Shown here piece by piece: positions 34,519 to 45,253 of a stretch of DNA of 64,000 nt. This DNA is from Arthrinium phaeospermum (Eukaryota; Ascomycota; Sordariomycetes; Amphisphaeriales; Apiosporaceae): NCBI GenBank assembly GCA_006503535.1, contig QYRS01000009.1:620001-684000 (forward strand). Reading direction: 5' to 3'. The notes below the pieces were generated by a model that saw nothing but the letters and a program-made list of their open reading frames with translations, was not told the origin of the DNA and did not search any database. The translations under genes were made by a program, and so were the position numbers. Every line of letters starts with the position of its first letter. Position 1 is the first letter of the stretch.

Positions 34519-36321
34519 TCATTGTACCACTTGTACAACCACCGTCACAGGCTCAGGGGGTACAGCTAACGGGGCCGCATTCCGTTGACTTCGGAGAAAG
34601 TCCGGCTGTCTTGCTATCTTATACGCAACAAAGTAGACCAATGTGGCAAAACCCCCAAGGAGATACGAGACAAGTCCCAGTGTTTGTAGCCAAGGGCGGA
34701 GCCGCGACAATCTATTTTGGCCTTGCTGGGCACGTGGCTTGGGACGGCTGGACCTCTGGTTGCTATCTTGTATTGTCGGCTCTACGGGGACCACCTCTGA
34801 GCCTTTCATCGAAGTGCTGGGTCGTGACTCAACATCGGGGTGCCTCTTCAACGAGGAGTCTGTGGTCAACTGGACCTTCTCCTGTTGCGATGCGAACCAT
34901 TCATGGCCCATGATTCTGGCTGTGCTCCATCTCTGCTGGGGGTCCCATTGGAATATCTTGTGCAAGAGGTCGCCAAACGTGTTTATCTCCTCCTCAGTCA
35001 GTCTGAACGTCGTGAGTGCATTATCAACGAATCCTCCAGTGTGTTCTTGACTAAGCTCGGTCTTAATGGGGTCCTCGAGCCCATCGCGCACGCCAGTATC
35101 TGAATCCCGTTGACTAATCTTGGTGATGTAGGCTGATGGCTGGATATTACCTGCCTCGTCGCTATCGGGAAACTCTGGTTTGGGCGTCTTGCCCTCTCCA
35201 CCGTGGCTTTCCCACTCCTCCAGTTCGCTTGCGTATAGCTTCTGCAGCGCCCGAAGCCTGAAGGGCGGCAGACAGGGACCAATCCAGTCCTCAATTCTCT
35301 CTATTAGATCCGAAGTGTAAGGCAGAGTCGAAGGAAGACCCCGACATCGGAGATCCATCAGAGTACAACCCAGGGCCCACAGGTCTGTCCCGACGCCCTT
35401 ATCACCTCCAACGATGATTTCGGGCGCCGCATACCTTCTCGGTATGCCGAGATCGTGTGGACTTGGGTTGGTTGTCTCGTAAGACTCGCCAAAGTCCACT
35501 ATGGTGATGTCGTCGGACACGTATTCCCAAAGCTTTTCCCAGTTGATGCAGGTGACAGCGTACTCGGGAGCATGTGGGCTCCTCCCGCCGGCTTCCAACT
35601 CGATGTCTATCATGCCAGGCCGTCCCAGCAGCTGGCGCATCTCGTCGACTCCGAGATCATCAAAGCATCCGTCCTTGAGTCTGAGGAGCACGTTTTGGGG
35701 GCGGAAGTCACCGTGGCAGATGCCGTGGTGATGGAGAAAGTTCATGCCCTTGACCATCTGGTAGCTGATGTCGTTGATGCGAGTCGGATCATCGCCGGCC
35801 ATGTGGTCCATCAGGTCGGACAGTCGCGGACCTAACAACGGAAGCACCGTACACAGATGGCGTCCATTAGGGGACTCGATCCAGAACGTCTCCAGAGGCA
35901 GTGCAACTCCGTTATCCAGAGCTTCTTCGACAGATACAGAATCCCGTTCTAGCGTTTGGCTGACTAGCAAGTCTCTGCAACTTTCAGGTGGCCCACTTGT
36001 CGCAGACTGGGTTGCCTGGTGGACCTTCAGGGCCCTCCATGCTTTGGCGACAACGTCATAACAGAGCCACACTGTCCCAAACCCACCAAATCCAAGTTTG
36101 TAAATGACCTGAAACCGACCGTTTATGAATTTGGACTCGTCTCGTAGCGACAGGTCAATCGGGCAAAAGCCACCAGGCTCGTATCGCTCGAGATCTTCTA
36201 CCTCGTTCTCAACTTCGAAGCCAAGAAGATCAAAGTCGCGGTATCTTGGCTTCTCCAGGCTTGCGAAGTCCTCAAGTGTCAACATGGCGACTGGCTCCTC
36301 TGTGTCATGATGCGCAGCCAT
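34519..36321 (-). CDS. SRPK-like serine/threonine kinase with C-terminal membrane segment
   Basis: 600 residues in one exon, starting at ATG 36321. The start of the kinase has K-L-G-F-G-G-F-G-T-V-W (76-86), A-L-K-V with the candidate ATP-binding Lys99, a split kinase fold, H-G-D-F-R-P-Q-N at about 203-210 (the usual Arg or Thr before Asp is Gly), D-F-G-E at about 289, and R-Y-A-A-P-E-I plus D-L-W-A-L-G-C. Y-E-P-G-G-F near residue 48 and the W-x-C-x-D phrase after the glycine loop are typical of SR-protein kinases. Unusually, residues about 558-580 form a hydrophobic segment near the C-terminus, suggesting tail anchoring. A truncated homologue of its first ~50 residues lies at 40590-40943. All kinase motifs needed for activity appear present. 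Confidence 0.82.
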   Translation of the reverse strand: MAAHHDTEEPVAMLTLEDFASLEKPRYRDFDLLGFEVENEVEDLERYEPGGFCPIDLSLRDESKFINGRFQVIYKLGFGGFGTVWLCYDVVAKAWRALKVHQATQSATSGPPESCRDLLVSQTLERDSVSVEEALDNGVALPLETFWIESPNGRHLCTVLPLLGPRLSDLMDHMAGDDPTRINDISYQMVKGMNFLHHHGICHGDFRPQNVLLRLKDGCFDDLGVDEMRQLLGRPGMIDIELEAGGRSPHAPEYAVTCINWEKLWEYVSDDITIVDFGESYETTNPSPHDLGIPRRYAAPEIIVGGDKGVGTDLWALGCTLMDLRCRGLPSTLPYTSDLIERIEDWIGPCLPPFRLRALQKLYASELEEWESHGGEGKTPKPEFPDSDEAGNIQPSAYITKISQRDSDTGVRDGLEDPIKTELSQEHTGGFVDNALTTFRLTEEEINTFGDLLHKIFQWDPQQRWSTARIMGHEWFASQQEKVQLTTDSSLKRHPDVESRPSTSMKGSEVVPVEPTIQDSNQRSSRPKPRAQQGQNRLSRLRPWLQTLGLVSYLLGGFATLVYFVAYKIARQPDFLRSQRNAAPLAVPPEPVTVVVQVVQ

Positions 36322-36827
36322 ATTGATAACCCAGACCGCCTGTTTTCAAGTTGTGAGAGGGAAAAAAGCAAGAAGCTTTCTTTATGAAGAGCTGCTCTAA
36401 CAGGAGCTCGCTTTGAATATTTGAACAAAGAAGCGTTTAGCGTGGTGGTGTGACAAAGAGCCCTGCCAGCAACTTGACAAGACAGACTTGAAGCCTGGTC
36501 TAGTAGCTCATCCTCTAATTCGAGAGCGACATCAGTACAAAGGTTCTCTCTTCCAAAGCATCATTGGACACGATTGTAGGATTGAACCGAACCACATCAG
36601 CAATACTACCTCGATACGTATTCTGAGTGATGGTGGTATCTACCGTTGGACAAAGCCTGCCAGATCGGGAGACTAGCAATCACAAAGACCTGACTCCTTT
36701 GAGATGCAGTGGTATAACATCTCTGATCGGGCGTTGATTTGCCGAAGCTTACGATACATCATGCATCCAACACCCAATCGAATGCCTGTCTTCAGATCCA
36801 GTATATCACCTAGGAGTATATAGAACA
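36322..36827. other. Divergent promoter region
   Basis: Lies between the minus-strand kinase gene and the plus-strand orphan gene. A TATATAG at 36818 is very close to the orphan's ATG at 36828. Nothing else is seen. Confidence 0.45.
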
Positions 36828-37632
36828 ATGTCGGGGCTGAAGCTAGAATTCGATGATCAGTTCAAGTGGGATATAGCCCAAACGCTCCCGAAAGGTGGGC
36901 CACTGCGAACCGCAGATTATCAACTGTTTACGAGTGCTAGGACGAAAGGGCAGGGAACAGTCCAGGATCCAGCTGTACAAACCCACTTAGATCCGCTGCC
37001 AAAATAACTTTGGGATTAGAGGGACTGATCATTTGAAATAGGTACATTGGAACTCACCTCATAATATCAAGGACCTCCAAAAGGCGGCACCAAAATCTGA
37101 CCCGGAGCTTTATATAAGAGAGACAGAGACATTTGCTGTCAGGGAAGTGAAAAGGTTGCGAAAGGGAATAACGCACATCTGGATACGGCAAGTGTCACCA
37201 CTAACCACGCCACCTAGCGCTAGCGATCAAGAGCTGACAAGCAGTCAAAGAATGCACGTCCACTCAGTGGCAAACACAAGGAATGAAACCACCAACAGAC
37301 GATCAGGCAAGACCGAGACTGCGGACCCCCACGTCACGTTATACCTCGGCACGGGCAGAGACCACATGAACCTGCACGGGCATTTCTACGTGGGGTGGCC
37401 GGAACCTCCCAGTCCCACCGCCAGCGAGAGGGAGCTGGATCGTCTTCGCCGCAAGGCATTTCAGACCACCCCCTATGGGCTCATGGACAAACGGGATCGG
37501 AGGAGATCGCCCTCCAAGATCACCTCTAGTAGATGGGAGGCACGCAACCCGGAGTTGTGGGCATGGGATCCCAGTGGAACCAAAGTCAGAGATTTGAGGG
37601 GACAAGCGATCAGGAACTTGGACAAGTGGTGA
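36828..37632 (+). CDS. Two-exon orphan protein with an H-V-T-L-Y-L-G motif
   Basis: Exon 1 is 36828-36974, the intron 36975-37041 (GTACAA...AAATAG), and exon 2 37042-37632; both junctions are phase 0 and the product has 245 residues. The exon 1 frame alone ends after 59 codons, and the intron removes that stop, so the two pieces make one protein. N-terminus: D-D-Q-F-K-W-D-I-A-Q-T-L-P-K-G-G. Middle: V-A-N-T-R-N-E-T-T-N-R-R-S-G-K then D-P-H-V-T-L-Y-L-G and M-N-L-H-G-H-F-Y-V-G-W. The H-x-T pattern recalls one half of a 2H-phosphoesterase, but the second H-x-T is not present, so I do not assign it. No known domain is recognised; the architecture looks like a compact enzyme or effector-like fold. 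Confidence 0.6.
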
Positions 37633-38212
37633 ATACGTATCATAGAAAACTTTTGATGTTCATTCCATCTTGGTCCAGCAAAGTCTCTTGGTTACTCTGG
37701 TATCTTACAGCAAATGGACATATCTCTTATTATTGAAGTTGCGCTTATTGTCAAGAGAGCAAATGGCAACCTCGAGGCTGAGCAGGCGTATTCAAATCGG
37801 CATCGTGACTCTCACTGTTCAAGACTCAATGCATCCTAAACTGTAATTTAAAGGCATCATCGACTTTGCAAAGGGGGGGATTTAATGAGATGTCGAGACA
37901 AGGACTGTACGTAGTGCTGTGTGAGAAGAATGGGGCATCGAAGGCTACTGTGAACGAAAGAAGTAAGGGCTCTAATCTGATTGGTTGTGTATCTGTGTGC
38001 CTTATGATTCTGTCGTAAGGCAGGCCAAAGGCCCATGGAAGAAGGCGGGTCGCCAAAAAGTAGCGCGTCTTTGTTGATTTGTTATAAAGATACATTCTTT
38101 AGTTCATAGATCTCTAAGATAGGAATCCGACATAAGAACATCATAACGTCGCTCATCCAGCAGCAGTACATCCTTGGATACCTATCAACTGATACGATCG
38201 TTTCAACCCACC
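37633..38212. other. Intergenic spacer
   Basis: Upstream of the first ankyrin gene. No gene is seen. Confidence 0.5.
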
Positions 38213-40448
38213 ATGGAGATCGAAACCGTGGCAAGACGATTATCGTCCGTCGTCATAGGCGGCCAGGTAAACTTCTCATTCCCTGACGATCTCTGAAATT
38301 TCCCTGGGCAACTTGAATAGTTGACTGACGAGGTTGCAGAAACTGTCCGACGACATACTATGGCATACGGCCAAGTCCTTTCTGCATCACCCAGTGGACG
38401 TCTTCAACGTCGCAAGAACTTGCCACAGCCTATGGAGCATTTTGGAAACGGAGATTTATAAAACAGATGTCCAATTCGAGCGCCGCAACGTTAGAAACAT
38501 GAAACTGGCAGAGGAAGAGGCCAACTTCAGGGAATATTCTAATTATGTGCGCCGTGACATCGATGACATGCCACTTTACCCAATGCCCCGAGCATGGCTC
38601 AACTACGAATGGATGATGTCAGAGGACTATAGAACGCCAGAGGGCCCGCACGTGGGCCTGTTTCCTGACGAGTTTCTTGCAGTCCACACCGGGGACCGCC
38701 GCCATGGCAGCGACAGCGACTCAACCAACTTGAGCGCGGAAGAGGTGCGCCCTCGGTGGTCGTCCCTCAACATCCTCCAGTGGGCCTGCTCAGCCGGCAA
38801 GGTGGCTCTTGTCGAGAAAATGTTCAAAGCGGCCCATGGGATTTGGCCCTTGTACCTCGAGTATCCTCACCAGATGAGCCTCCACGCGCCGATCCACTTT
38901 GCGGCCTGGTACGGGCACACGGATGTTCTACGACTGTTCGACGCGGGGGACGAGTACCTTATGACCATGAGGTCCGATTTCAGGTGCTGCCGGGACCGGT
39001 CTCTCGACCAGGTTTTCAGTCGCATCAACCCGGCCCTCAGGGGGCGGATCCCGTATGGCTTTAGCACCGTGCACAAGGACCGACACTTCGGCCTTAACCC
39101 TCTTGGCATTGCGATCCTCCGGGGGCATCACGAAGCCGCCGAGTACCTCGCCACGTTCCACGACGAGAGCATCATAGACGAGATCAGAGTTGATATCGTA
39201 GAGGACTGGAAGCTCGTTGACCCGCCATTCAACCCCGTCGTCCATCCGCTACACCTCGCGTCCTTCATGGGGATGGAACGCGTGGTCAAGACCATCATCG
39301 ACCGGGGCGCCGGCGCCAACGTCAACGTGTTCTGCGTGCCAATGATGTACAGCAGGGCCCTCTCGTGGGCGGTGGCGCGCCGGGAAAACGACGAGGTGAT
39401 CCAGCTGCTCTTGGACCACGGCGCCCTCGCTCTAAATGGCGATTCGCAGAACCGGACGGCGCTGGACTGGGCGCTGCAGTTCAAATGCCCAGAAAACGCC
39501 CGTCGGATGGCCGAAGAGGAGGATCCCTACGTACACGTCTGGTTCTGGAGCGGCTACACGGCCAGCTCTCTATCCCTGAGCATGGAGGACGATGCCAACT
39601 GGGAGTGCACCCAGCTCATCCTGCAGAAGCACCCTGATCTAACAGACGTGTTCAAGAAGAAGTGCGTGCACGATGCGTTTGCGAATTCGAACGCAAAAGA
39701 CAACATGAAGACGCTTAAGTGGTGCGTAGACCAGGATATGGGCCTAGGCCCCCTTTTCAAGGAAGAAGTAGGCGCAGGAGAATGGGATCGTTTTGACCCC
39801 CTCAGGAAACAGAGCATCGGCATGGCGGTCATACACTACGTGGCGGAATCAGGCCTATTTGGTGCCGACATGCTCGCTTCGATCCTGGAGAAACGGCCGC
39901 AGGACATCAACCTCCCGAACATGTATGGAGAGACGCCCCTATCGCTGGCCCTTGGACAGGACCGGTACGACTCGGAGCAGGTCGCATTCTTGCTGGCCCG
40001 GGGCGCAGATGCGCAGGCCTGCTCCATGGAGAAGCAGAGAGTCATCCTTACCGCGGTGCAGGAGGGCAAGCCCAGGGCCGAGATTGAGCAGATCATCCAG
40101 AGCTTTCAGTCAGCCAGATTGGTCGAAACGGACGACCAGGATGACCAGGACGCGGGTTGGGAGCCGGACAGGAGGGCGTACGTAAAAAATGCGGCAGAGC
40201 TGGGCATCGGTCGTCGACAGGCGCAGATCCTGCATCAGAATCGTGTCCCACTGTCGGTGACGAGTGAGCTTCGCAGCTTCGGCTGGACCGTGGACAATAT
40301 GGTCAAGCGTACATTCGATCGACGGCTGACAAAGGATGGCGGCACGCTGCAAGAGGTACTGGGCCGCCTGCGGGAGGAAGAGGAAAAGGGGTTGCAGATG
40401 AAGGACCACCATTGGTCTCCACCGCGGACCTTTGTCTATGCTATATGA
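38213..40448 (+). CDS. F-box-like/ankyrin repeat protein, copy 1 (full length)
   Basis: Exon 1 is 38213-38266 (18 codons, M-E-I-E-T-V), the intron 38267-38339 and exon 2 38340-40448, giving 720 residues. The second exon opens with L-S-D-D-I-L-W-H-T-A-K...V-F-N-V-A-R-T-C-H-S-L-W, a degenerate F-box. Ankyrin repeats follow (for example N-I-L-Q-W-A-C-S-A-G-K-V-A-L-V-E-K; P-I-H-F-A-A-W-Y-G-H-T-D-V-L-R-L-F; P-L-H-L-A-S-F-M-G-M-E-R-V-V-K). The C-terminal ~100 residues (helical, with F-G-W-T-V-D-N-M-V) are conserved in copy 2 only as a remnant. Possible substrate adaptor of an SCF ubiquitin ligase, an inference from architecture. A near-parallel gene follows at 41324. Confidence 0.8.
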
Positions 40449-40589
40449 TAGCAGATAGCAAAGGTGACCCCTAATCAATGACCATGTGTGCTATTGTGTG
40501 GACCTCTGAGGCCAGCCGGCATGACACCACCGTCCTAGGCCAGCGACCGTTGGTGCTTGGTCTCTTTTGATCCATCAGTGCTTGCATCA

Positions 40590-40943
40590 CTAGCTACGTA
40601 GTGCACTCCACAGCATTGAGGGAACTGAACCTGATGTAGGTATATCTGAGAGAAATGTATGTAGTCCCGTTTGGGATGTGCACTTTAGACTTACAATGGT
40701 AGCAGTAGCACCGAGGGGCGGTGGCAAAGGTAAAGCAGGTAGTCTATGTTGGTCAAAAAGACATATTGCTCCTTTCAACTTTGACCAGTAGCCAACTGGT
40801 TCGTAGTCCTCGATGCCTTCTGTCTCCCTGGCGACCTCGTACCCTAACAGGACCAATCCGCGATACCTTGGCTTTTCAAGCTCCTCGAAAACCTCCAGAC
40901 TTACGAAGGACGCTGCCTTCACCGCATCGTCATGGGCTGTCAT
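40590..40943 (-). pseudogene. N-terminal fragment of an SRPK-like kinase
   Basis: From ATG 40943, the first ~50 residues (L-E-V-F-E-E-L-E-K-P-R-Y-R...L-L-G-Y-E-V...E-D-Y-E-P-V-G-Y) align with residues 16-56 of the kinase at 34519-36321 (L-E-D-F-A-S-L-E-K-P-R-Y-R...L-L-G-F-E-V...E-R-Y-E-P-G-G-F). After that the similarity ends and the frame runs out without any kinase motif. It is a truncated duplicate, sitting between the two ankyrin genes on the opposite strand. Confidence 0.75.
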
Positions 40944-41323
40944 ATCAAAAGATATATCCCCTTTAGTCTCCTTTGGAAGACGTTCGAGGATAGCGAAGCC
41001 CTTTGTAAAATACCTTAAGAGGTTGAGGATTCGCTTTGTGGGTCTGAGAACAAAGGGGCATACGACACGATCTCAGATCTTAGGGTCCTAGAAAGTGCAA
41101 TAAGAATCTAGTAGCAGCGGGTTTGATGCATAGGCCATATAAAGGACCCTACATGATATCCTTCTGACGTGTTGCCTCTTTATCCCCTTTGCAGGGTTCA
41201 TTGTAGATCCGGTCCTATTGCATGTGCGATAAATAGTAGTCGCATCGCAACTCGCCATCTATTCAGTCAACCAAACTGGCTAATCATTAAACGGTCAAAG
41301 GAATACCAGATTCCACAGACACT
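40944..41323. other. Intergenic spacer
   Basis: Upstream of ankyrin copy 2 and of the kinase fragment. No gene is seen. Confidence 0.45.
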
Positions 41324-43288
41324 ATGGAGATCGAGGACGTGACGGAAGCCTTATCTTCCACGAAGATAGGTGCAAAAGTAACAATACCCCAACTAATACT
41401 TACCTCTTCGTATCCCTACCTCTTGAGGGCGATCCGCTAATGTGTGACTTGGGTAGACGCTCTCAGAAGACATCTTCTGGCATGCCGCGAAGTGCTTCTT
41501 ACACGACCCGGTAGACGTGTTCAATCTCGCGAGAGCCTGTCATGGCATGTGGCAATTGCTGGAGAGCGAGATATACAGGACAGACGTATTGTCGGAGCAG
41601 CAGAAGGCAGAGGAAACAGAGAATACCAAGCGTCCATTCGAGGAGTATTGGCAAGACCTAGAGAATGCGTGGGCAGGGCCGATCACCCCAGGCACGGGGA
41701 AGTTTCCCGACCAGCTAGGAGGGTACGACGAGCGCTATGACTACGTCAGCGAGTACAAAGAAGAAGTTGGCCGCTCGGAGGAAGAGGCTTTCTCCCGCTG
41801 GAAATCTCTCTCCATTATCCAGTGGGCCTGCTGCGTAGGTAATGTTGCGATGGTGGAGAAAGCACGTCTGGCATCGGATCGATATTGGGGGCCTTATACT
41901 ATGTGGCCTCACAGCCAGAGCTTACACTCCTCAATCCATTTTGCGGCCTGGTATGGACGCACTGATGTCCTGCGGCTATTCGAGAACCATGAAATCGAGG
42001 GAGAGGGCGCGCTTTTGAACCACATCTCCAACTTTAAAGGTCTACCGCGCCAATCCTTGCGCAAAGCCCTCCGGCACATCAACCCAGCCATCGAGAACCA
42101 TGCCACCGGTGGGTATATGATAACGACCATGGACCGGCCCTTCGTGCTGAACTCTCTCGGGATCGCGATATTGCGGGGCCACGCCGAAACTGCCGAGTAC
42201 CTCGCCCAATTCCACGACGAGAGTCGCATCGACGATCTGACTTATGATGAACATGGCTACCTGATGAAACCAGACTTTCATCCGGTGACCCACCCCCTTC
42301 ACCTCGCCTGTTTCATGGGGATGCAGGGCGTGGTCGGGATTCTCCTAGACAGAGGTGCCGACGTCAACGCAATCTGCGCCCCGGTACAGTGGAGCACCCC
42401 TCTCATGTGGGCGGCATCCCGTCGAGATAACGACGAGATCCTAGGGCGGCTGTTGGAAAAAGGCGCCGACGTCAAGGTCCGCGACTCCCAAGACCGTAGC
42501 CCATTGGAGTGGGCACTCCAGTTCGGGGCGACAGCGAATGCCTGTCGCATGATTGAGGAGGGTGCTCCGGTCGACGTCTGGCTGTGGAGCGGTGACACAT
42601 GCTGCGCATTGTCGCTGAGCATGGAAAACGATCGCCACTGGGACTGTACCCAGCTCATCTTCCAGAAATACCCGGATCTTCCGGAGGTCTTCCTCAAAAA
42701 GTGCGTGCACAGCATGTTCCGGTGGGCGTTTTGGACAAATGACGGCGTCAAGACGATCAGGTGGTGCATTGAGCAAAACATCGGCCTGGACCCAATCTCT
42801 GAGGAGGAGGTGGATGGAGACCCGAACCCCTTCTCCTACGAGGAAAGAAATTTCGGTATGTCCGCGGTGCACTACGCGGCGGCTACGGATCAACTACCGA
42901 TTGATATTCTGGCTTCGGTCCTCAAGAAACGACCCCAAGACATCAACCGCCCAAGCGAATCGGGCAAGACCCCCCTCTCCCTGGCCTTCAGTGAAAGCTA
43001 CTACACCTGTAACCGCCATGACTCTGAGCAGGTCTCCTTCCTCTTAGCAAATGGAGCTGATCCGGAAGCATGTCCCACCGAGAGACAAAGAGTAATTCTG
43101 GTAAGTAACGTGTGGCCCATCCTAGACGATGTCCGAAATACCCTGTTTTTGTCAACAGGAATAGCGCTGACGCCAGTGGCATGTAGTCAGCAGTCAAAGA
43201 GGGCAAGCCCGAGGATGAAATCAAGAAGATAGTCGAAGGTTTCAGAGAACCCGAAGATAACATTTTCGAGAAAGATTGGTCGCTCTGA
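41324..43288 (+). CDS. F-box-like/ankyrin repeat protein, copy 2 (C-terminally truncated)
   Basis: Three exons: 41324-41377 (18 codons, M-E-I-E-D-V, the same length as in copy 1), 41457-43100 and 43187-43288, giving 599 residues. It carries the same F-box-like opening (L-S-E-D-I-F-W-H-A-A-K...V-F-N-L-A-R-A-C-H-G-M-W) and ankyrin series (for example I-I-Q-W-A-C-C-V-G-N-V-A-M; S-I-H-F-A-A-W-Y-G-R-T-D-V-L-R-L-F; P-L-H-L-A-C-F-M-G-M-Q). Exon 3 (S-A-V-K-E-G-K-P-E-D-E-I) matches the same place in copy 1, where there is no intron. A TGA at 43286-43288 then ends the frame early. The remaining C-terminal homology is still readable beyond it, so this is a recent loss. Confidence 0.75.
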
Positions 43289-43440
43289 ATCCCGAAAAGG
43301 GAGGCATTCATAAACGAGGTGGCGGAGTGGGGAATCACGTCCGAACAGGCGAAGTTGATACTCTGGAGGGAAGTCAACCTCTCGGTAGTGAATGACCTTC
43401 GTAGCTTTGGGTGGAGCGTAAGCTGAGCGAGGAGCTGGAC
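43289..43440 (+). pseudogene. Untranslated C-terminal remnant of ankyrin copy 2
   Basis: Immediately after the TGA, the same frame reads I-P-K-R-E-A-F-I-N-E-V-A-E-W-G-I...L-S-V-V-N-D-L-R-S-F-G-W, which aligns with the C-terminal region of copy 1 (R-R-A-Y-V-K-N-A-A-E-L-G-I...L-S-V-T-S-E-L-R-S-F-G-W), before another TGA. It is a remnant of the once longer protein. Confidence 0.8.
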
Positions 43441-43812
43441 CATCTTGTCGAGGACAGAAAAACGGGCTACACCAAAGGGATGATGGCTGGAAGGCTCTTT
43501 TGCCAGCTGCTCCGGACACAGCAGACTGACTGATTGGCGGTCCCAGGAGGGAACATGTCGCAAACAGCGGCGCATTCACGGCCTTTGTCAATTAGCTATT
43601 GCGATTCAAAAACATCCCAGTAGTTTCTGAAGAGCAAACCTGTTGTTCTTGTCAATTCCATTGTTTCGGGGCCTAGGCATCATATAAAGTGATGCAGGTG
43701 GCGTCAGGGTTCTCCCAGTAGCAGGAAGCCTTTGGCAAGACAATGAAAGACATACACCTTCATCGTATTGTCAATCAAACCACTGAAGGTTTTGAGATAG
43801 CAAGAAAACAAG

Positions 43813-44640
43813 ATGAACTCCTTCGCATCGACAACTACGTCCTTGGGGCGACCCAGCGGACCATTTGCGCCTCAGCCAAGGACCATCCCAAACCCAAACT
43901 CATTGGGTCCCCTTCCGCGGCCACGTGTAGGTGAGCCTGTCGCGAATCCTTTACATCAAACGAGAAAAAAGAAGAATAAGAAGAAAAGAAGTGAGCCACG
44001 GCTGTCGCGTTGTGATGAGCGGCGGGCGCGATGTTCGCAGGTGCAGACAGACGACCTACAGGCGGAACCTGCACAGCAACCTTTGGACTCGCCTGCGGTT
44101 CGCCCGCAAATTCTCGCGCACGATAGCGCCATATCCCGCGCCTCGGACGAATTCGAAGATGAGTCTGTCTCCCTGGACTTGGAGTTCGAGTATGGGTCTA
44201 TCGCCCCAGCCTGGGAGTATCAGATCAAGGTCATGTATGCGACATTGAGAATAATGCATGCAGACATGGGGTTCCCCGCCTTCGTGAAAACATGTTGGCT
44301 ATTCGTTTGGCGTACGCAGTGCTGGCTATTGCAGTTGCGAATGCACCGTAGCTCTTGTTGGATAGTGCAATTAACGGCCTTCGTTCTGTGGTGGATATGC
44401 ACTGTTCTCGCCGCCATTGTGTTCTCGATTGGGATGCTGTTTCCTTGCGCCGGGTACTGCTTCCGCGCTTTGCCGAGTGTGGCACGGGAGGTGCGCAGGA
44501 ACGACGAGATCAGATGCCTGATGGGAAGCATGTTCCGTGGATTTCTGTCCTGTTGCATTGTCTGCTGGGCTCTTTACGGTGCCCAGTCCCTTTTAGCGTA
44601 CGCTGCACGTGGGGTGCTGCGGGCGATTTTGAACCACTAA
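43813..44640 (+). CDS. Orphan basic/membrane protein
   Basis: 275 residues from ATG 43813. The N-terminus is proline/serine-rich with a strongly basic run (K-K-K-N-K-K-K-R). The middle is acidic (S-D-E-F-E-D-E-S). The C-terminal half has two or more hydrophobic segments (around W-I-V-Q-L-T-A-F-V-L-W-W-I-C-T-V-L-A-A-I and L-S-C-C-I-V-C-W-A-L-Y-G). It is likely an integral membrane protein with a cytosolic N-terminus. No family is recognised. Confidence 0.55.
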   Translation: MNSFASTTTSLGRPSGPFAPQPRTIPNPNSLGPLPRPRVGEPVANPLHQTRKKKNKKKRSEPRLSRCDERRARCSQVQTDDLQAEPAQQPLDSPAVRPQILAHDSAISRASDEFEDESVSLDLEFEYGSIAPAWEYQIKVMYATLRIMHADMGFPAFVKTCWLFVWRTQCWLLQLRMHRSSCWIVQLTAFVLWWICTVLAAIVFSIGMLFPCAGYCFRALPSVAREVRRNDEIRCLMGSMFRGFLSCCIVCWALYGAQSLLAYAARGVLRAILNH

Positions 44641-45253
44641 GCAACGGTAACGTCGGCTGCTGCCCTGAAAACTAAAGAGGCCTTGGGGGAATTCCAACAA
44701 ATCCAATAATGCCCAAGGGGATGTGTCGCCGCTAATGATAGGGAATAACAAGAAGTAGCTAATATAGAAAACATCGAGTATTCAATGAACTATTGATGAA
44801 TATTATTGACCTAGTTCCATGCTGTCGAAGGCCCGAGACATTTGCTAGCGGGCTAGAGGGAGTACCCCCTGTATTATGGTTGCAGCTCACTGATGCCAAA
44901 CCCGAGCAGCTTGAGGAGGGTCGGACCTGCCAATCTCCTGTTGTTCTTTCGCTGGATTGAGGCTTTTATGTTGGTGAATTTTCTGCTCAAGTTGCTACTC
45001 TGATAAGCGAAAGTTCCTATCTGGGATGCACTGGGAAATAGCTCAAAATTGCGCAGAGATGCGTCGGTAATCAGATATTCCGGTTTCTTTCTGGTGAAAA
45101 GGAATTGGGTTCTGTCCCTCAAAGCACAACCTCCCTCATATCGCAGATTCCATTTCCTTCGTCATCTGGTTCCCAAACATAATAAATCTTTTTACTACCC
45201 GTCGCTCATTGAGTATCTACACATCTCATACGGGAGTACCTGTCGCCTACGAT
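44641..45253. other. Intergenic spacer
   Basis: Upstream of the second secreted protein gene. No gene is supported. Confidence 0.45.

Noticed and set aside
36828..37632. 2H-phosphoesterase assignment
   Set aside because: Only one H-x-T motif is present; the second is absent.
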